A stretch of DNA of 63,954 nucleotides from Acidobacteriota bacterium (GTDB lineage: Bacteria; Acidobacteriota; Terriglobia; Bryobacterales; Bryobacteraceae): the NCBI GenBank assembly GCA_025354525.1, contig JANXMS010000400.1, forward strand, positions 1-63,954, read 5' to 3'. This document shows, one piece after another, positions 9,160 to 17,361 of this stretch. The position numbers and the translations under genes were made by a program. Numbering within the stretch: the first letter of the stretch is position 1; every line of letters begins with the position of its first letter. Below the pieces are notes generated by a model, which was not told the DNA's origin, ran no database searches, and worked only from the letters and a program-made list of their open reading frames with translations.

Positions 9160-10187
9160 TTCGTGCCCGTCTGAATCTTAACTAACTCCGGCTTCGTCGT
9201 CGCCTTCTGCGCCAACGTCTGCGGAGCCCGCCAGAAGTCAATCAGCGAAGTCATGTGCACGCAAGAAACCGTGCAATTCGGCGAGCAGCCCTTCTCCGTC
9301 AAGAATTCCCGCCGCATGTCGTCTTTGCTATAGCCCAACAACGGCACTCCCGGAAACCCGCGCTGCTGGGAGCAGTAATGCACCAAGCCGTCCTCGCAAA
9401 TGTACATGTACCGCGCCCCGGCCCGGCACCGCCACTCGCTCGATTGACCCTGCGCAATCCGGTCTTGAAACTTGCCGAATCGAGCAAAACTCCGTTTCCC
9501 CAGCAATTTAAACTCGCGATACACCGACATCTCGGTCTCGCCCAGCGCCTTCGCCTGCCCCTGCCCATCGTGGATAATCCCCACCGTCGTACTGAAGCCA
9601 AGCTCCAGCGCCCGCTTGCCAATCTTCACCGCATCGCTCGGAAACTTCACCCCACCGCCCAACACCGAGTTAATGTTCACGTGGAACAGCGCATTCTCCT
9701 GCAACAGTTGCAGCTTCTTATCGAGCACCTTCAAGCTCTTCTTCGAAACCTCGTCCGGCATCACGTTATCGATGCTGATCTGCAAATGGTCCAACCCCGC
9801 GTCGTTCAACCGCTGAATCCGCGCCGCTGTCAACAGATAACCGTTCGTGATCATCCCCGCGAGAATCCCGTGATGATGAATCCGGTTAATGATCAAATCC
9901 AATTCCGGATGCAGCAACGGTTCGCCGCCGCTGATCATGATCAACGTCGTCCCCAGTTTTGCCAGATGGTCCACACGGTCCATCACCACCGTCACGTCCA
10001 CCGGCTTCGAAGTGTCGTCGTACTCGTTGCAATACGTGCAGGATAGGTTGCACCGGCGCATCGGAATGATGTGCGCCTGCACGATATGATCGGTCGACCA
10101 AAGGCCCTTGGCGATCATCCGCAACTCACGCACCCGGCGGCCAATTGCTTTGACCGAGCGTCGAAAGCGAAAACCTAGACTAGACAT
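9156..10187 (-). CDS. radical SAM protein with C-terminal cysteine cluster
   Basis: 343 residues from the ATG at 10187. A TTG start at 10274 would add 29 residues that look non-coding, so I prefer the shorter form. The iron-sulfur motif is CNLSCTYC (cysteines 46, 50, 53), followed by a SAM-binding GGEP. Further cysteines occur near the C-terminus (WRCRAG, YMYICEDGLVHYCSQQ, KGCSPNCTVSC) and suggest SPASM-type auxiliary clusters. The layout resembles peptide- or lipid-modifying enzymes of the MoaA/HpnH/SPASM group. The substrate is unknown and no precursor peptide gene is obvious nearby. It follows the LolA-like gene on the same strand. Confidence 0.85.
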   Translation of the reverse strand: MSSLGFRFRRSVKAIGRRVRELRMIAKGLWSTDHIVQAHIIPMRRCNLSCTYCNEYDDTSKPVDVTVVMDRVDHLAKLGTTLIMISGGEPLLHPELDLIINRIHHHGILAGMITNGYLLTAARIQRLNDAGLDHLQISIDNVMPDEVSKKSLKVLDKKLQLLQENALFHVNINSVLGGGVKFPSDAVKIGKRALELGFSTTVGIIHDGQGQAKALGETEMSVYREFKLLGKRSFARFGKFQDRIAQGQSSEWRCRAGARYMYICEDGLVHYCSQQRGFPGVPLLGYSKDDMRREFLTEKGCSPNCTVSCVHMTSLIDFWRAPQTLAQKATTKPELVKIQTGTN

Positions 10188-10277
10188 AGAGACGTAGCCC
10201 TCTATTAAAACACAGGCCTTGCTCAAAAGCACCGTTCTCCCCCCGAACACGCCGAAAACGATGCCGAATGGCAATCT

Positions 10278-11078
10278 CTAGCGTTTCGGCGGTTTCGCCG
10301 GCTTCGGTGCCGGAGGCGTATTCGCCGGCGGAGTCTCCACCGCATCCCCAAACGTAATCGTCGTCGTCGAACGGAACTGCTTATAGTCCTCGTACTTCAC
10401 CTGCATCTTCAGACCCACCGGACCCGAAGCAAACTGCAACGTGTCGTCCGCCTTCGTCAAAACAGGAAACCAATACTTGCCGTCCACCTGCGCCCGCCAA
10501 GTCTCAAATTTCGGAAACCGCTGATCATTGCCTTTCTTTAATATTCCAGTCGCCCGACCAAACGACTTCACAATCTGTAAGTCCTGGTCATCCACCCACA
10601 CCTGACCCTGAAAATACCGCTGTCCCGACTCCATCTTCTTCGGCTTCACCGCAAAAACGTAGCAGTCGATCTCGTCCAGCTTTTCCTTCGACAGGTAGTC
10701 CACCTGATACTTCGGCAAGTCCTTCGTCGTCAGCACGAACGGCTGCACGCTCCGTAAGTCTTGCTCGTCTTCCGGCGACAACGACACCAGCACGAGCGAC
10801 GGCGAAGGCGCCCGCACAATCCGCTCGGTCCGCTTGCCTTCCGGCGAAAAGATAATGTCCGACACCAAATCGAATCGTCCTCGCGCCTGCCCGCCCCCCT
10901 CGAACTCCTGAATCTTAATCGTCTGTCGATAGGTGTAGGTCTCCCGCGCCTTAGCGAACTCCGCCTCTTTGGCCGCAAAGTTCGTGATCACCTTCTCAAT
11001 CTCTTCCTTGGTCGGCTCCGGTTTCGCGGCCGCCAGCGGCAAGTAACTCGCCATCAATGCCAACGCTAAAATTCGCAT
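10278..11078 (-). CDS. secreted LolA/LolB-like fold protein
   Basis: 266 residues with a signal peptide (MRILALALMASYLPLAAA). The body resembles Acidobacterial proteins annotated as outer-membrane lipoprotein-sorting proteins: a long N-terminal helix with charged residues (EEIEKVITNFAAKEAEF), then strands such as YFQGQVWVDDQDLQIVKS and PKFETWRAQVDGKYWFPVL, which are typical of the LolA-type half-barrel. The C-terminus is proline/lysine rich. It may carry lipid or lipoprotein in the periplasm. No LolCDE genes are adjacent, so the function is only inferred from fold resemblance. Confidence 0.75.
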   Translation of the reverse strand: MRILALALMASYLPLAAAKPEPTKEEIEKVITNFAAKEAEFAKARETYTYRQTIKIQEFEGGGQARGRFDLVSDIIFSPEGKRTERIVRAPSPSLVLVSLSPEDEQDLRSVQPFVLTTKDLPKYQVDYLSKEKLDEIDCYVFAVKPKKMESGQRYFQGQVWVDDQDLQIVKSFGRATGILKKGNDQRFPKFETWRAQVDGKYWFPVLTKADDTLQFASGPVGLKMQVKYEDYKQFRSTTTITFGDAVETPPANTPPAPKPAKPPKR

Positions 11079-11117
11079 ACCTTCTCCATGGTTCGGACGC
11101 TTCGCGCCGCCCGACCG

Positions 11118-12281
11118 TTACGACAGAATTCCCTTCGCAATCGTGATCCGCTGCATATTGCTCGTCCCTTCATAGATCCGACCAATCTTTACATCACGAT
11201 AATACTTTTCCACCGGCGAGTCTTTCATAAACCCAATCCCCCCGAAAATCTCCACTGCCTGCGACGCTATCTCCTCCGCCACTGTCGACGCATACAACTT
11301 CGCCATCGCCGCCTCCGTCACAAAACTCTTCCCCGCCTCCCGCAACCGCGCCGCGTTGTAAACCATCAGCCGCGCCCCCTCCAACTTCATCGCCATCTCC
11401 GCCAACTGAAACTGCACCCCCTGAAACTCCGCAATCGGCTTCCCAAACTGCCGTCGCTGCTTCGCATACCCCAGCGCATGTTGATACGCCCCCCGCGCCA
11501 ACCCCACCATCTGCCCCCCTATCGCAATCCGTCCCTCGTTCAACGTCTCAATGGCGATCCTGTAACCCTTCCCTACCTCCCCCACAACCGCCGATTTCGG
11601 CACCCGAACCCCGTTCAGCACCACCTCCGCCGTCGAAGACGCCCGTATCCCCATCTTGTCTTCCTTCTTGCCGATCTTCAGCCCCTCGCTCTCACGAGGC
11701 ACCAAAAAACAAGTAATTCCCTTATAACCAGCCGCGGAGTCCACCGTCGCAAACACCAAAAACAGCCCCGCTTCATGCGCGCTGCTGATCCATAACTTCC
11801 GCCCGTCCAATACGTAGTCGCTCCCCTCCGCCCGCGCCGTCATCGCCAACCCAAACGCGTCCGACCCCGAACCCGCCTCCGACAACGCATACGCCCCCAC
11901 CACGCTCTCATTCAACTTCGGCAACCACTCGGCCTGCTGCGCGTCACTCCCGAAACGCAACAACGCATTCACCACCAGCGTGTTCTGCACGTCCACCATC
12001 ACCGCCACCGCCGGGTCCACCGCCGCGATCTCCTCCACGCACAGCACCGACTGGAAAAACGTCCCCCCCGCCCCGCCGTACTCTTCCGGCACTTCCACAC
12101 CCATCAACCCCAGCTCAAACAGGCCTTTCTGAATCTTCGGGTCAAACGTCGCGCTCTCGTCCATCGCCCTTACCCGGGGGCCAATCTGCTCCCGCGCAAA
12201 CTGCCGCACCGAATTCTGCAGCAGCACCTCTTCTTCGCTCAACACGGTTAAAGGAGCATTTAATACGGTTATCGGAGCCAT
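11118..12281 (-). CDS. acyl-CoA dehydrogenase (short-chain type)
   Basis: 387 residues, the normal family length. It oxidises acyl-CoA to trans-2-enoyl-CoA with FAD and passes electrons to an electron-transfer flavoprotein. Visible signatures are ALSEAGSGSDAFGL near residue 135 and the catalytic glutamate in IYEGTSNMQ at about residue 371, the place used by short-chain and butyryl enzymes rather than the isovaleryl type. The C-terminal GGIGFMKDSPVEKYYRD segment is typical. The neighbours do not form a beta-oxidation operon. The substrate chain length is inferred from overall resemblance. Confidence 0.96.
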   Translation of the reverse strand: MAPITVLNAPLTVLSEEEVLLQNSVRQFAREQIGPRVRAMDESATFDPKIQKGLFELGLMGVEVPEEYGGAGGTFFQSVLCVEEIAAVDPAVAVMVDVQNTLVVNALLRFGSDAQQAEWLPKLNESVVGAYALSEAGSGSDAFGLAMTARAEGSDYVLDGRKLWISSAHEAGLFLVFATVDSAAGYKGITCFLVPRESEGLKIGKKEDKMGIRASSTAEVVLNGVRVPKSAVVGEVGKGYRIAIETLNEGRIAIGGQMVGLARGAYQHALGYAKQRRQFGKPIAEFQGVQFQLAEMAMKLEGARLMVYNAARLREAGKSFVTEAAMAKLYASTVAEEIASQAVEIFGGIGFMKDSPVEKYYRDVKIGRIYEGTSNMQRITIAKGILS

Positions 12282-12290
12282 CGCTCCAGT

Positions 12291-13025
12291 CTACCCCTGT
12301 CTTGTTAATCGGCCTTCATACGCCGCCGCCACTTCCCCAATCGGCCCGTCCATCACTAACTGCCCATGGTCTAACCACAGCGCCCGCTCGCACAGCAATT
12401 GCAACGTCGGCGATACGTGCGATACACAAAGAAGCGTGTTCCCCTGATTCCGTATCTCGAAAATTTTCTCCGTGCACTTAGCCTGAAATTTCTGATCGCC
12501 GACCGCTAACACCTCGTCGATAATCAAAATCTCCGGGTCCAAATTCACCGCCACCGAAAACGCCAAACGCAGCATCATCCCGTTTGAGTATGTCCGCAAC
12601 GGCTCTTTGATAAAATCGTCCAACTCCGAAAACTCAACAATCGAATCGTAAAGATCATGCGCCTGCTTCCGACTGAATGCCAATAACGAAGCGTTCAGAA
12701 GGATGTTCTCCCGGCCTGTAAGGTCCGGATGAAACCCGCTCCCTAAATCCAGCAGTGCCGCCGTCCGGCCCTTAACATCCAACGTCCCCGTTGAAGGCGG
12801 AACCAACTGCGTCACCAAACTCAGCAGCGTGCTCTTCCCCGCCCCGTTTGCCCCAATCACCGCCACCGATTCCCCATCGCGAATCGAAAAGCTCACGTCC
12901 TTCAACGCAAAAAACTGCTCTGCATCCGTCTTACCCAAAATATCTGCAAGGTAGTGACGCAACAACTTCTGACCACCAGACCGATGGAAAGTCTTACTGA
13001 CGTTCTTAAGCTCGATAACTTTCAT
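12291..13025 (-). CDS. polysaccharide export ABC transporter ATPase (Wzt/KpsT/TagH type)
   Basis: 244 residues. Walker A is GANGAGKST (near residue 58), the signature region contains LRTYSNGMMLRLAFSVA, and Walker B is EILIIDEVLAVGD. The YSNGM signature and the EVLAVGD Walker B are characteristic of ATPases that export O-antigen, teichoic acid or capsule chains. There is no long C-terminal carbohydrate-binding extension. It starts directly after the permease stop, so the pair forms one transporter. No glycosyltransferases sit beside it; the window's synthase lies 6-8 kb away. Confidence 0.93.
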   Translation of the reverse strand: MKVIELKNVSKTFHRSGGQKLLRHYLADILGKTDAEQFFALKDVSFSIRDGESVAVIGANGAGKSTLLSLVTQLVPPSTGTLDVKGRTAALLDLGSGFHPDLTGRENILLNASLLAFSRKQAHDLYDSIVEFSELDDFIKEPLRTYSNGMMLRLAFSVAVNLDPEILIIDEVLAVGDQKFQAKCTEKIFEIRNQGNTLLCVSHVSPTLQLLCERALWLDHGQLVMDGPIGEVAAAYEGRLTRQG

Positions 13026-13790
13026 TTATAGGTAGTCGAAAAACTGCCGCTTCAATCGATGAAAGACATACAAACCAAGGGCAAAGACCAGCGTAGAACT
13101 GAACGTCAGCTTTAGCAACAAGGTCGAACTCGGTGCCGCCCCATCAATCAAAATCGTACGTAATGCCAGGATCAAAGCCGACAACGGATTGAACTGATAG
13201 ATATTCGCGTAAGACTGTGGAACCGACTGAATCGCATAAAAAACCGGCACCATCCAAAACAAAAGCGTACAAGCCGACTCCACCACATACCGCACGTCAC
13301 GCACATAAACATCCAGCGCCGAAGTAATCAACGTCAGCCCACACACAAACAAAATCTCCAATCCCCACACCACCGGCAACCACAACCAATTCCAGTTCAA
13401 GCCCCGGCCAAACACCAACACCATCACGAGCAACAATGCAATCTGGATCCCCAAATGCACACACGTCGAAAGCACCGTCGCTATCGGCACAATCTCCCGC
13501 GGCACCGGCACCCGCTTAATCAGCCCCGCGTTGTTAGCCACCGAAATCGTCCCGTTCTGCCAAGCCACCGTAAAGAAATTAAACGGTACCAATCCACACA
13601 AAACAAAAATCGGAAAGTTCGGAATCTGGTTATTCGGGAACACCGCCGTAAAAACAAACGTCAACGCGCCCATCATCACGAGCGGATTCAACAGCGACCA
13701 AAAAACGCCCAGCGACATGTTGCGGTACCGGATCTTGAAGTCCTTCACGACCAAGTTCTGCAACAAAAATAAATAATCGCCTTTCCACAT
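13026..13790 (-). CDS. polysaccharide export ABC transporter permease (Wzm/KpsM/TagG type)
   Basis: 254 residues from the ATG at 13790. A longer frame to 13880 exists but its first 30 residues look like read-through. The sequence has about six hydrophobic segments and the ABC-2 layout, starting with LFLLQNLVVKDFKIRYR, then LGVFWSLLNPLVMMGAL, and ending in a basic tail (FHRLKRQFFDYL). That start is the usual N-terminal amphipathic region of polysaccharide exporters. It partners the ATPase gene directly downstream. Confidence 0.9.
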   Translation of the reverse strand: MWKGDYLFLLQNLVVKDFKIRYRNMSLGVFWSLLNPLVMMGALTFVFTAVFPNNQIPNFPIFVLCGLVPFNFFTVAWQNGTISVANNAGLIKRVPVPREIVPIATVLSTCVHLGIQIALLLVMVLVFGRGLNWNWLWLPVVWGLEILFVCGLTLITSALDVYVRDVRYVVESACTLLFWMVPVFYAIQSVPQSYANIYQFNPLSALILALRTILIDGAAPSSTLLLKLTFSSTLVFALGLYVFHRLKRQFFDYL

Positions 13791-13812
13791 AATTAAGTCT
13801 TTTACCCTACCG

Positions 13813-14196
13813 CTACGCTGGCGGACTCCCAATTGTACCCCACCATCGCAGCGTATTGAGCCCCAAAAGTGCCAACCCAACCCCCACCCATACCCGCCCC
13901 GGCACCCGCCCCGGGTCCACCGGCCGCTCCGGGCGCACGAGCCCCCACCCCAACCACACCACCACCCCCGCCATCACCAGCGGCGATAACGGGTGGTACC
14001 CCAACGCCTTCTCCCACTGCCCATGCCCCAACGCCGCCATCGCCCGCGTCATCCCGCACAACGGACAAACCAACCCCGTCAAAAACCGAAACGGGCAGAT
14101 CATCAACCGCGGCCCCCCCTCCGGCGGATACGCCGCGCAAAATGCCAGCGCCGCCACCGGAGGCCCTACCGCCCAAACTCGATCCCGCCACGTCAC
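13813..14196 (-). CDS. DUF2752 membrane protein
   Basis: 127 residues with the conserved DUF2752 core CPFRFLTGLVCPLCGMTRA (residues 34-52), which has paired cysteines, and three hydrophobic segments (AVGPPVAALAFCAAY, PLVMAGVVVWLGWGLV, VWVGVGLALLGLN). The function of the family is unknown. Start and stop overlap the zinc-ribbon membrane gene upstream by four bases, so the two probably belong to one transcript. They may form a small membrane module. Confidence 0.88.
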   Translation of the reverse strand: MTWRDRVWAVGPPVAALAFCAAYPPEGGPRLMICPFRFLTGLVCPLCGMTRAMAALGHGQWEKALGYHPLSPLVMAGVVVWLGWGLVRPERPVDPGRVPGRVWVGVGLALLGLNTLRWWGTIGSPPA

Positions 14197-14883
14197 CGCG
14201 CTTGCTCGATCGTCCTCTGCTCAAACCCAAACACATCCTGATACGCCGCCACCGTCGACGCATGGATCACCGGGAACGCCACCAGCACCCCAACGCAACA
14301 AGCCAGCACCCCGCCAATCATCACCAGCATCTGCAGCAACACAAAAACCAAATACCCGCCCCAGTCCTTCTCCACCGCCTCAAAGCTCGTCTGCATCGCC
14401 GGCCAGAAATCCAAGCCCTTGTCCAAAATCAGCAGAAACGGAAATTGCAAAGCCGCGACCACGAAAAACCCTGGAATCAAACACAACGCAAATCCAATAC
14501 TTCCAAATAGCGAAACCAAAATCCCCGCCACCATCGCCGGCACAAAATAGTTGAAGCCCTTGAAGACGTCACCCACCTCCGTCTTCCCCACAAACATCCG
14601 CCGCATCATCGCATACTGAATCCCCAACACCATCGGCCCCTGCAAAATCAGCGGAACCGCCCCGCTCACCATCAGAAACAAGGCAGCATGGATCACAAAT
14701 CACCATGTCCAACTTCACCAGCTCCCATCCCTGGCCAATCCACTTCGTGCCCTGAGCCTTATCCATACGGATCGTCGGCATCACGACCGGCATCACGACC
14801 TGCGCCATCCCTTGCGGCGTACCGCACACCGGACAGAAAGGCGCTTGCAGCGCGACTTGAGAACCACATTTTGCACAGAACAT
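14193..14883 (-). pseudogene. zinc-ribbon membrane protein, split by a frameshift
   Basis: The first part (from 14883) encodes a zinc ribbon, CAKCGSQ...CPVCGTP, then GWELVKLDMV. The frame is lost near 14697-14705. The other frame (to 14193) continues with IHAALFLMVSGAVPLILQGP and four hydrophobic helices, ending EQRTIEQAR. On the coding strand the junction reads GTGATTTGTGATCC. Removing one T from the TTT run joins the two parts as LDMVIVIHAALF, a natural start to the first helix. It may be a sequencing error in a homopolymer or a real inactivating or phase-variable insertion. Intact homologues have an N-terminal zinc ribbon followed by membrane helices. Confidence 0.7.
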
Positions 14884-14917
14884 AAGTTGGAAGCCTCGTT
14901 ATATCCTAATCTCACTG

Positions 14918-15091
14918 ATGCCCAACTGGAAGCTCCTCGCTCAAGCCCGCGGAATTGACCTCCCCGCCGATGACCTCGAACGCCTCGTCCCCGTCCTCGA
15001 TTCCCTTGATGCCGCCTTCGCCCCCCTGCGCGAACTCGCCCCCCACCAATCCGAACCCCTCACCTCATACCGTCTGGAGCGAGCCAAATGA
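14918..15091 (+). CDS. small AtzG/GatC-like partner of the amidase
   Basis: 57 residues, predicted fully helical (MPNWKLLAQARGIDLPADDL, then RLVPVLDSLDAAFAPLREL). Its stop overlaps the amidase start as ATGA, so the two are translationally coupled. Small helical proteins before an amidase of this class act as GatC-like or AtzG-like subunits, wrapping the amidase and stabilising it. Length, position and the pattern of charged and leucine residues all fit. No Shine-Dalgarno sequence is obvious. The family call is an inference from context and shape, not from a clear motif. Confidence 0.7.
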   Translation: MPNWKLLAQARGIDLPADDLERLVPVLDSLDAAFAPLRELAPHQSEPLTSYRLERAK

Positions 15092-16473
15092 CCATTCTCG
15101 AAGCCGCTGCCCAACTCCGCGCGAAAGCTACAACCTCCCGCCAACTTACCGAAAACTGCCTCGCCCGCATCGAACTCCTCAACCCCCGCCTCAACGCCTT
15201 CCTCACCGTCACCGCCGATCACGCCCTCGCCCAAGCCCACCAAGCCGACCGCGAACTCGCCGCCGGCCACTCCCGCGGCCCCCTCCACGGCATCCCCATC
15301 GCCCTCAAAGACGTCTTCGAAACCAAAGGCATCCGCACCACCCTCGGCTCCCTGCTCTTCAAGGACCACATCCCCACCACCGACGCCGCCGTCACCGAAA
15401 AGCTCTCCGCCGCCGGTGCCGTCCTCCTCGGCAAAACCCATATGCACGAACTCGCCTACGGCGTCACTTCCTCCAACCCCCACTTCGGCCCCGTCCGCAA
15501 CCCCTGGAACACCAACTGCGTCCCCGGCGGCTCCTCCGGTGGCTCCGGTGCCGCCGTCGCCGCCGACATGTGTTTCATGGCCATGGGCAGCGACACCGGC
15601 GGCTCCATCCGCATCCCCGCCGCGTTCTGCAATACCGTCGGCCTTAAGCCCACCTACGGCCGCGTCAGCCGCCGAGGAGTCCTCCCCCTCGACTTCTCCC
15701 TCGACCACATGGGCCCCCTCACCCGCTCCGTCCGCGACGCCGCCCTCTGCCTCCAATCCCTCGCCGGCCTCGATCCCCTCGACGATACCTCCAGCCCCGA
15801 ACCCGTCGACGACTACCTCCCTCCACCCTCCGTCTCCCTAGCAGGCACCCGCATCGGCGTCCCCGAAAACTACTACTTCGACCACATCGACCCCGCCGTC
15901 CAATCCTCCGTCCGCCACATGGTCCAACTCGCCGCCGGCCTCGGTGCCAAGGTCGAAGTCATCCGCGTCCCCGACATCCCAGCCATGAACGCGACCGCCC
16001 GCGTCATCCTTCTCAGCGAAGCCTCCGCCACCATGGAACGCTTCCAACACCGCCGCCTCGAAATCGGCCCCGACGTCCGCTTCCTCCTCGACCAAGGCCG
16101 CTTCCTAGCCGCCACCGATTACATCAACGCCCAACGCGCCCGCCGCGTCTTCCGCGATCAGTTCCTCGAACTCTTCCGCCGCGTCGACGTCATCTTCACC
16201 CCAGCCACCCCCACCGCCGCCGCCACCATCGGACAAACCACCGTCCGCATCGGAGATCACGATGAAGATTTCCGCCTCGCCACCACCCGCTTCGCCCGCG
16301 CCATCAACTTGCTCGGCTTCCCCGCCCTCTCCATGCCCTGCGGATTCGATGCCAACCACATGCCCCTCGGCCTCCAAATCATCGCCGCCCCCTTCGAAGA
16401 GCGCCAGCTCCTCGCCGTCGCCGCCGCCCTCGAAGACCAAACCGACTTCCACCTGCAATCGCCTCCCCTCTAA
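15088..16473 (+). CDS. amidase signature family hydrolase (AtzE/GatA-like)
   Basis: 461 residues. The Ser-cisSer-Lys catalytic set is visible: lysine in IPIALKDVFET (near 70), the glycine/serine-rich GGSSGGSGAAVAADM (near 150), and the nucleophile region SDTGGSIRIPA (near 170). It hydrolyses an amide, either free or as a tRNA amidotransferase subunit. GatB is not nearby and the partner gene upstream is very short, so a small-molecule amidase such as the AtzE type is more likely than GatA. C-terminal matches include FPALSMPCGF and GLQIIA. Confidence 0.93.
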   Translation: MTILEAAAQLRAKATTSRQLTENCLARIELLNPRLNAFLTVTADHALAQAHQADRELAAGHSRGPLHGIPIALKDVFETKGIRTTLGSLLFKDHIPTTDAAVTEKLSAAGAVLLGKTHMHELAYGVTSSNPHFGPVRNPWNTNCVPGGSSGGSGAAVAADMCFMAMGSDTGGSIRIPAAFCNTVGLKPTYGRVSRRGVLPLDFSLDHMGPLTRSVRDAALCLQSLAGLDPLDDTSSPEPVDDYLPPPSVSLAGTRIGVPENYYFDHIDPAVQSSVRHMVQLAAGLGAKVEVIRVPDIPAMNATARVILLSEASATMERFQHRRLEIGPDVRFLLDQGRFLAATDYINAQRARRVFRDQFLELFRRVDVIFTPATPTAAATIGQTTVRIGDHDEDFRLATTRFARAINLLGFPALSMPCGFDANHMPLGLQIIAAPFEERQLLAVAAALEDQTDFHLQSPPL

Positions 16474-16652
16474 CTCTGTTCCTCCCTACAACCGGGGAAG
16501 GCCGTCAAAGGCACCCCTCCCCGGTACTCCAACCAATCCCGCTGCCCCTCTTCACTCAAAGCATTAGCCTCAATCGCCGCCCGCTTCACCAACCCGAAAA
16601 ATCGTTCCAACTCCGTCCCCGGCTCCAACTCCTTAGCCGCCAAATGTTCCAC
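16470..16652 (-). CDS. small hypothetical protein
   Basis: 60 residues from a GTG at 16652 that shares one base with the stop of the preceding small frame (TAGTG). The sequence is charged and has no hydrophobic segment (LEPGTELERFFGLVKRAAIE). Its end overlaps the convergent amidase stop. No family is recognised. It may be a separate small gene coupled to the one before it, or the C-terminal part of a gene broken into three frames across 16470-17027. Confidence 0.4.
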   Translation of the reverse strand: MEHLAAKELEPGTELERFFGLVKRAAIEANALSEEGQRDWLEYRGGVPLTAFPGCREEQS

Positions 16653-16906
16653 TAACCATCCCGAAACCCCGACACGCCCATCAACCGCTCCGCCCGCGCA
16701 GAGTTCGGCGCAACTTCGTCATACCCAATTGGCCACTCCGCAAAATCCTCGGCCCGAAGCGTAACGTATGCCCCGCCCAACACAAAGACCGCCCCCCCCA
16801 GCGCCGTTAACAACCCATGCCGAGGGTTATCCCCCACCCCCACAAAATGGTCGTTCTCCTGGTAGTCCGTCACCTTCCACCTCGGGGTCTTGAACCCCGC
16901 CGCCAA
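16652..16906 (-). CDS. hypothetical protein with one hydrophobic segment
   Basis: 84 residues from a TTG at 16906, with GGAGCGGGAG upstream as a possible ribosome site. It contains GLLTALGGAVFVLGGAYVTL, a possible membrane segment, flanked by polar sequence (KTPRWKVTDYQENDHFV before, WPIGYDEVAPNSARAERL after). That polar sequence looks like real protein rather than a shadow frame. In-frame coding sense continues a few codons upstream of the TTG to a TAG, which hints that the true N-terminus is in another frame. No family is recognised. Confidence 0.5.
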   Translation of the reverse strand: MAAGFKTPRWKVTDYQENDHFVGVGDNPRHGLLTALGGAVFVLGGAYVTLRAEDFAEWPIGYDEVAPNSARAERLMGVSGFRDG

Positions 16907-17027
16907 CCGCGTCTCCCGCTCCTAAATGCGCCGACCCATGGCCGTTATAATCCTTCACACCCTGCTGACACAGCGCGTAAGTCGCAATCCCGCCCACCCC
17001 GACGACATCCAAAATCTCTTTCGCCAT
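16827..17027 (-). CDS. small hypothetical protein, possibly the broken N-terminus of the next frame
   Basis: 66 residues from the ATG at 17027. The first 35 (MAKEILDVVGVGGIATYALC, then QQGVKDYNGHG) look like genuine protein. The rest is glycine-rich and overlaps the next coding frame, as expected after a frameshift near 16910. The ATG sits in CATG at 17025-17028, where the divergent TfoX-like gene also starts. Reading this N-terminus into the next frame would make a protein of about 125 residues with a central membrane segment. The function is unknown. Confidence 0.35.
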   Translation of the reverse strand: MAKEILDVVGVGGIATYALCQQGVKDYNGHGSAHLGAGDAVGGGVQDPEVEGDGLPGERPFCGGGG

Positions 17028-17361
17028 GCCGGATACTGTATTAATGCCCCCGCCCGACCGCTTCGTCGAGTTCTGCATCGAACAATTCTCCCCTCTCGGC
17101 CGCATCACCTCCCGCTACATGTTCGGCGGCTGGTGCCTCTACTGCGACGGCGATGTCTTCGCCTTAGTCGCCGACGGAGCCGTCTACCTCAAAGGCGAGT
17201 CCCCCGGACGCGCCCCCTTCAAGCCCTTCCCCGACAAAAAGCTAACAATAAAGTACTTCGCCGCGCCCCCCGAAATTTTCGAAGACGCTGACGCCATGCG
17301 CCATTGGTGCGGCGCAGCCATCGCCGCCGCCCGCCCCAAAGTCAAAAGGACTAAATCCTAG
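17026..17361 (+). CDS. TfoX N-terminal domain protein
   Basis: 111 residues matching the TfoX/Sxy N-terminal domain: FVEFCIEQFSPLGRITSRYM, then MFGGWCLYCDGDVFALVADG and YLKGESPGRAPFKPFPDKK. In Gammaproteobacteria the full-length protein regulates competence. Single-domain forms like this are widespread and of unknown function. The start may be the ATG at 17026 or the one at 17044 (MPPPDRF), which fits family length better and frees the shared CATG. It converges on the YiaA/B-like gene with an 11-base overlap. Confidence 0.9.
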   Translation: MPDTVLMPPPDRFVEFCIEQFSPLGRITSRYMFGGWCLYCDGDVFALVADGAVYLKGESPGRAPFKPFPDKKLTIKYFAAPPEIFEDADAMRHWCGAAIAAARPKVKRTKS

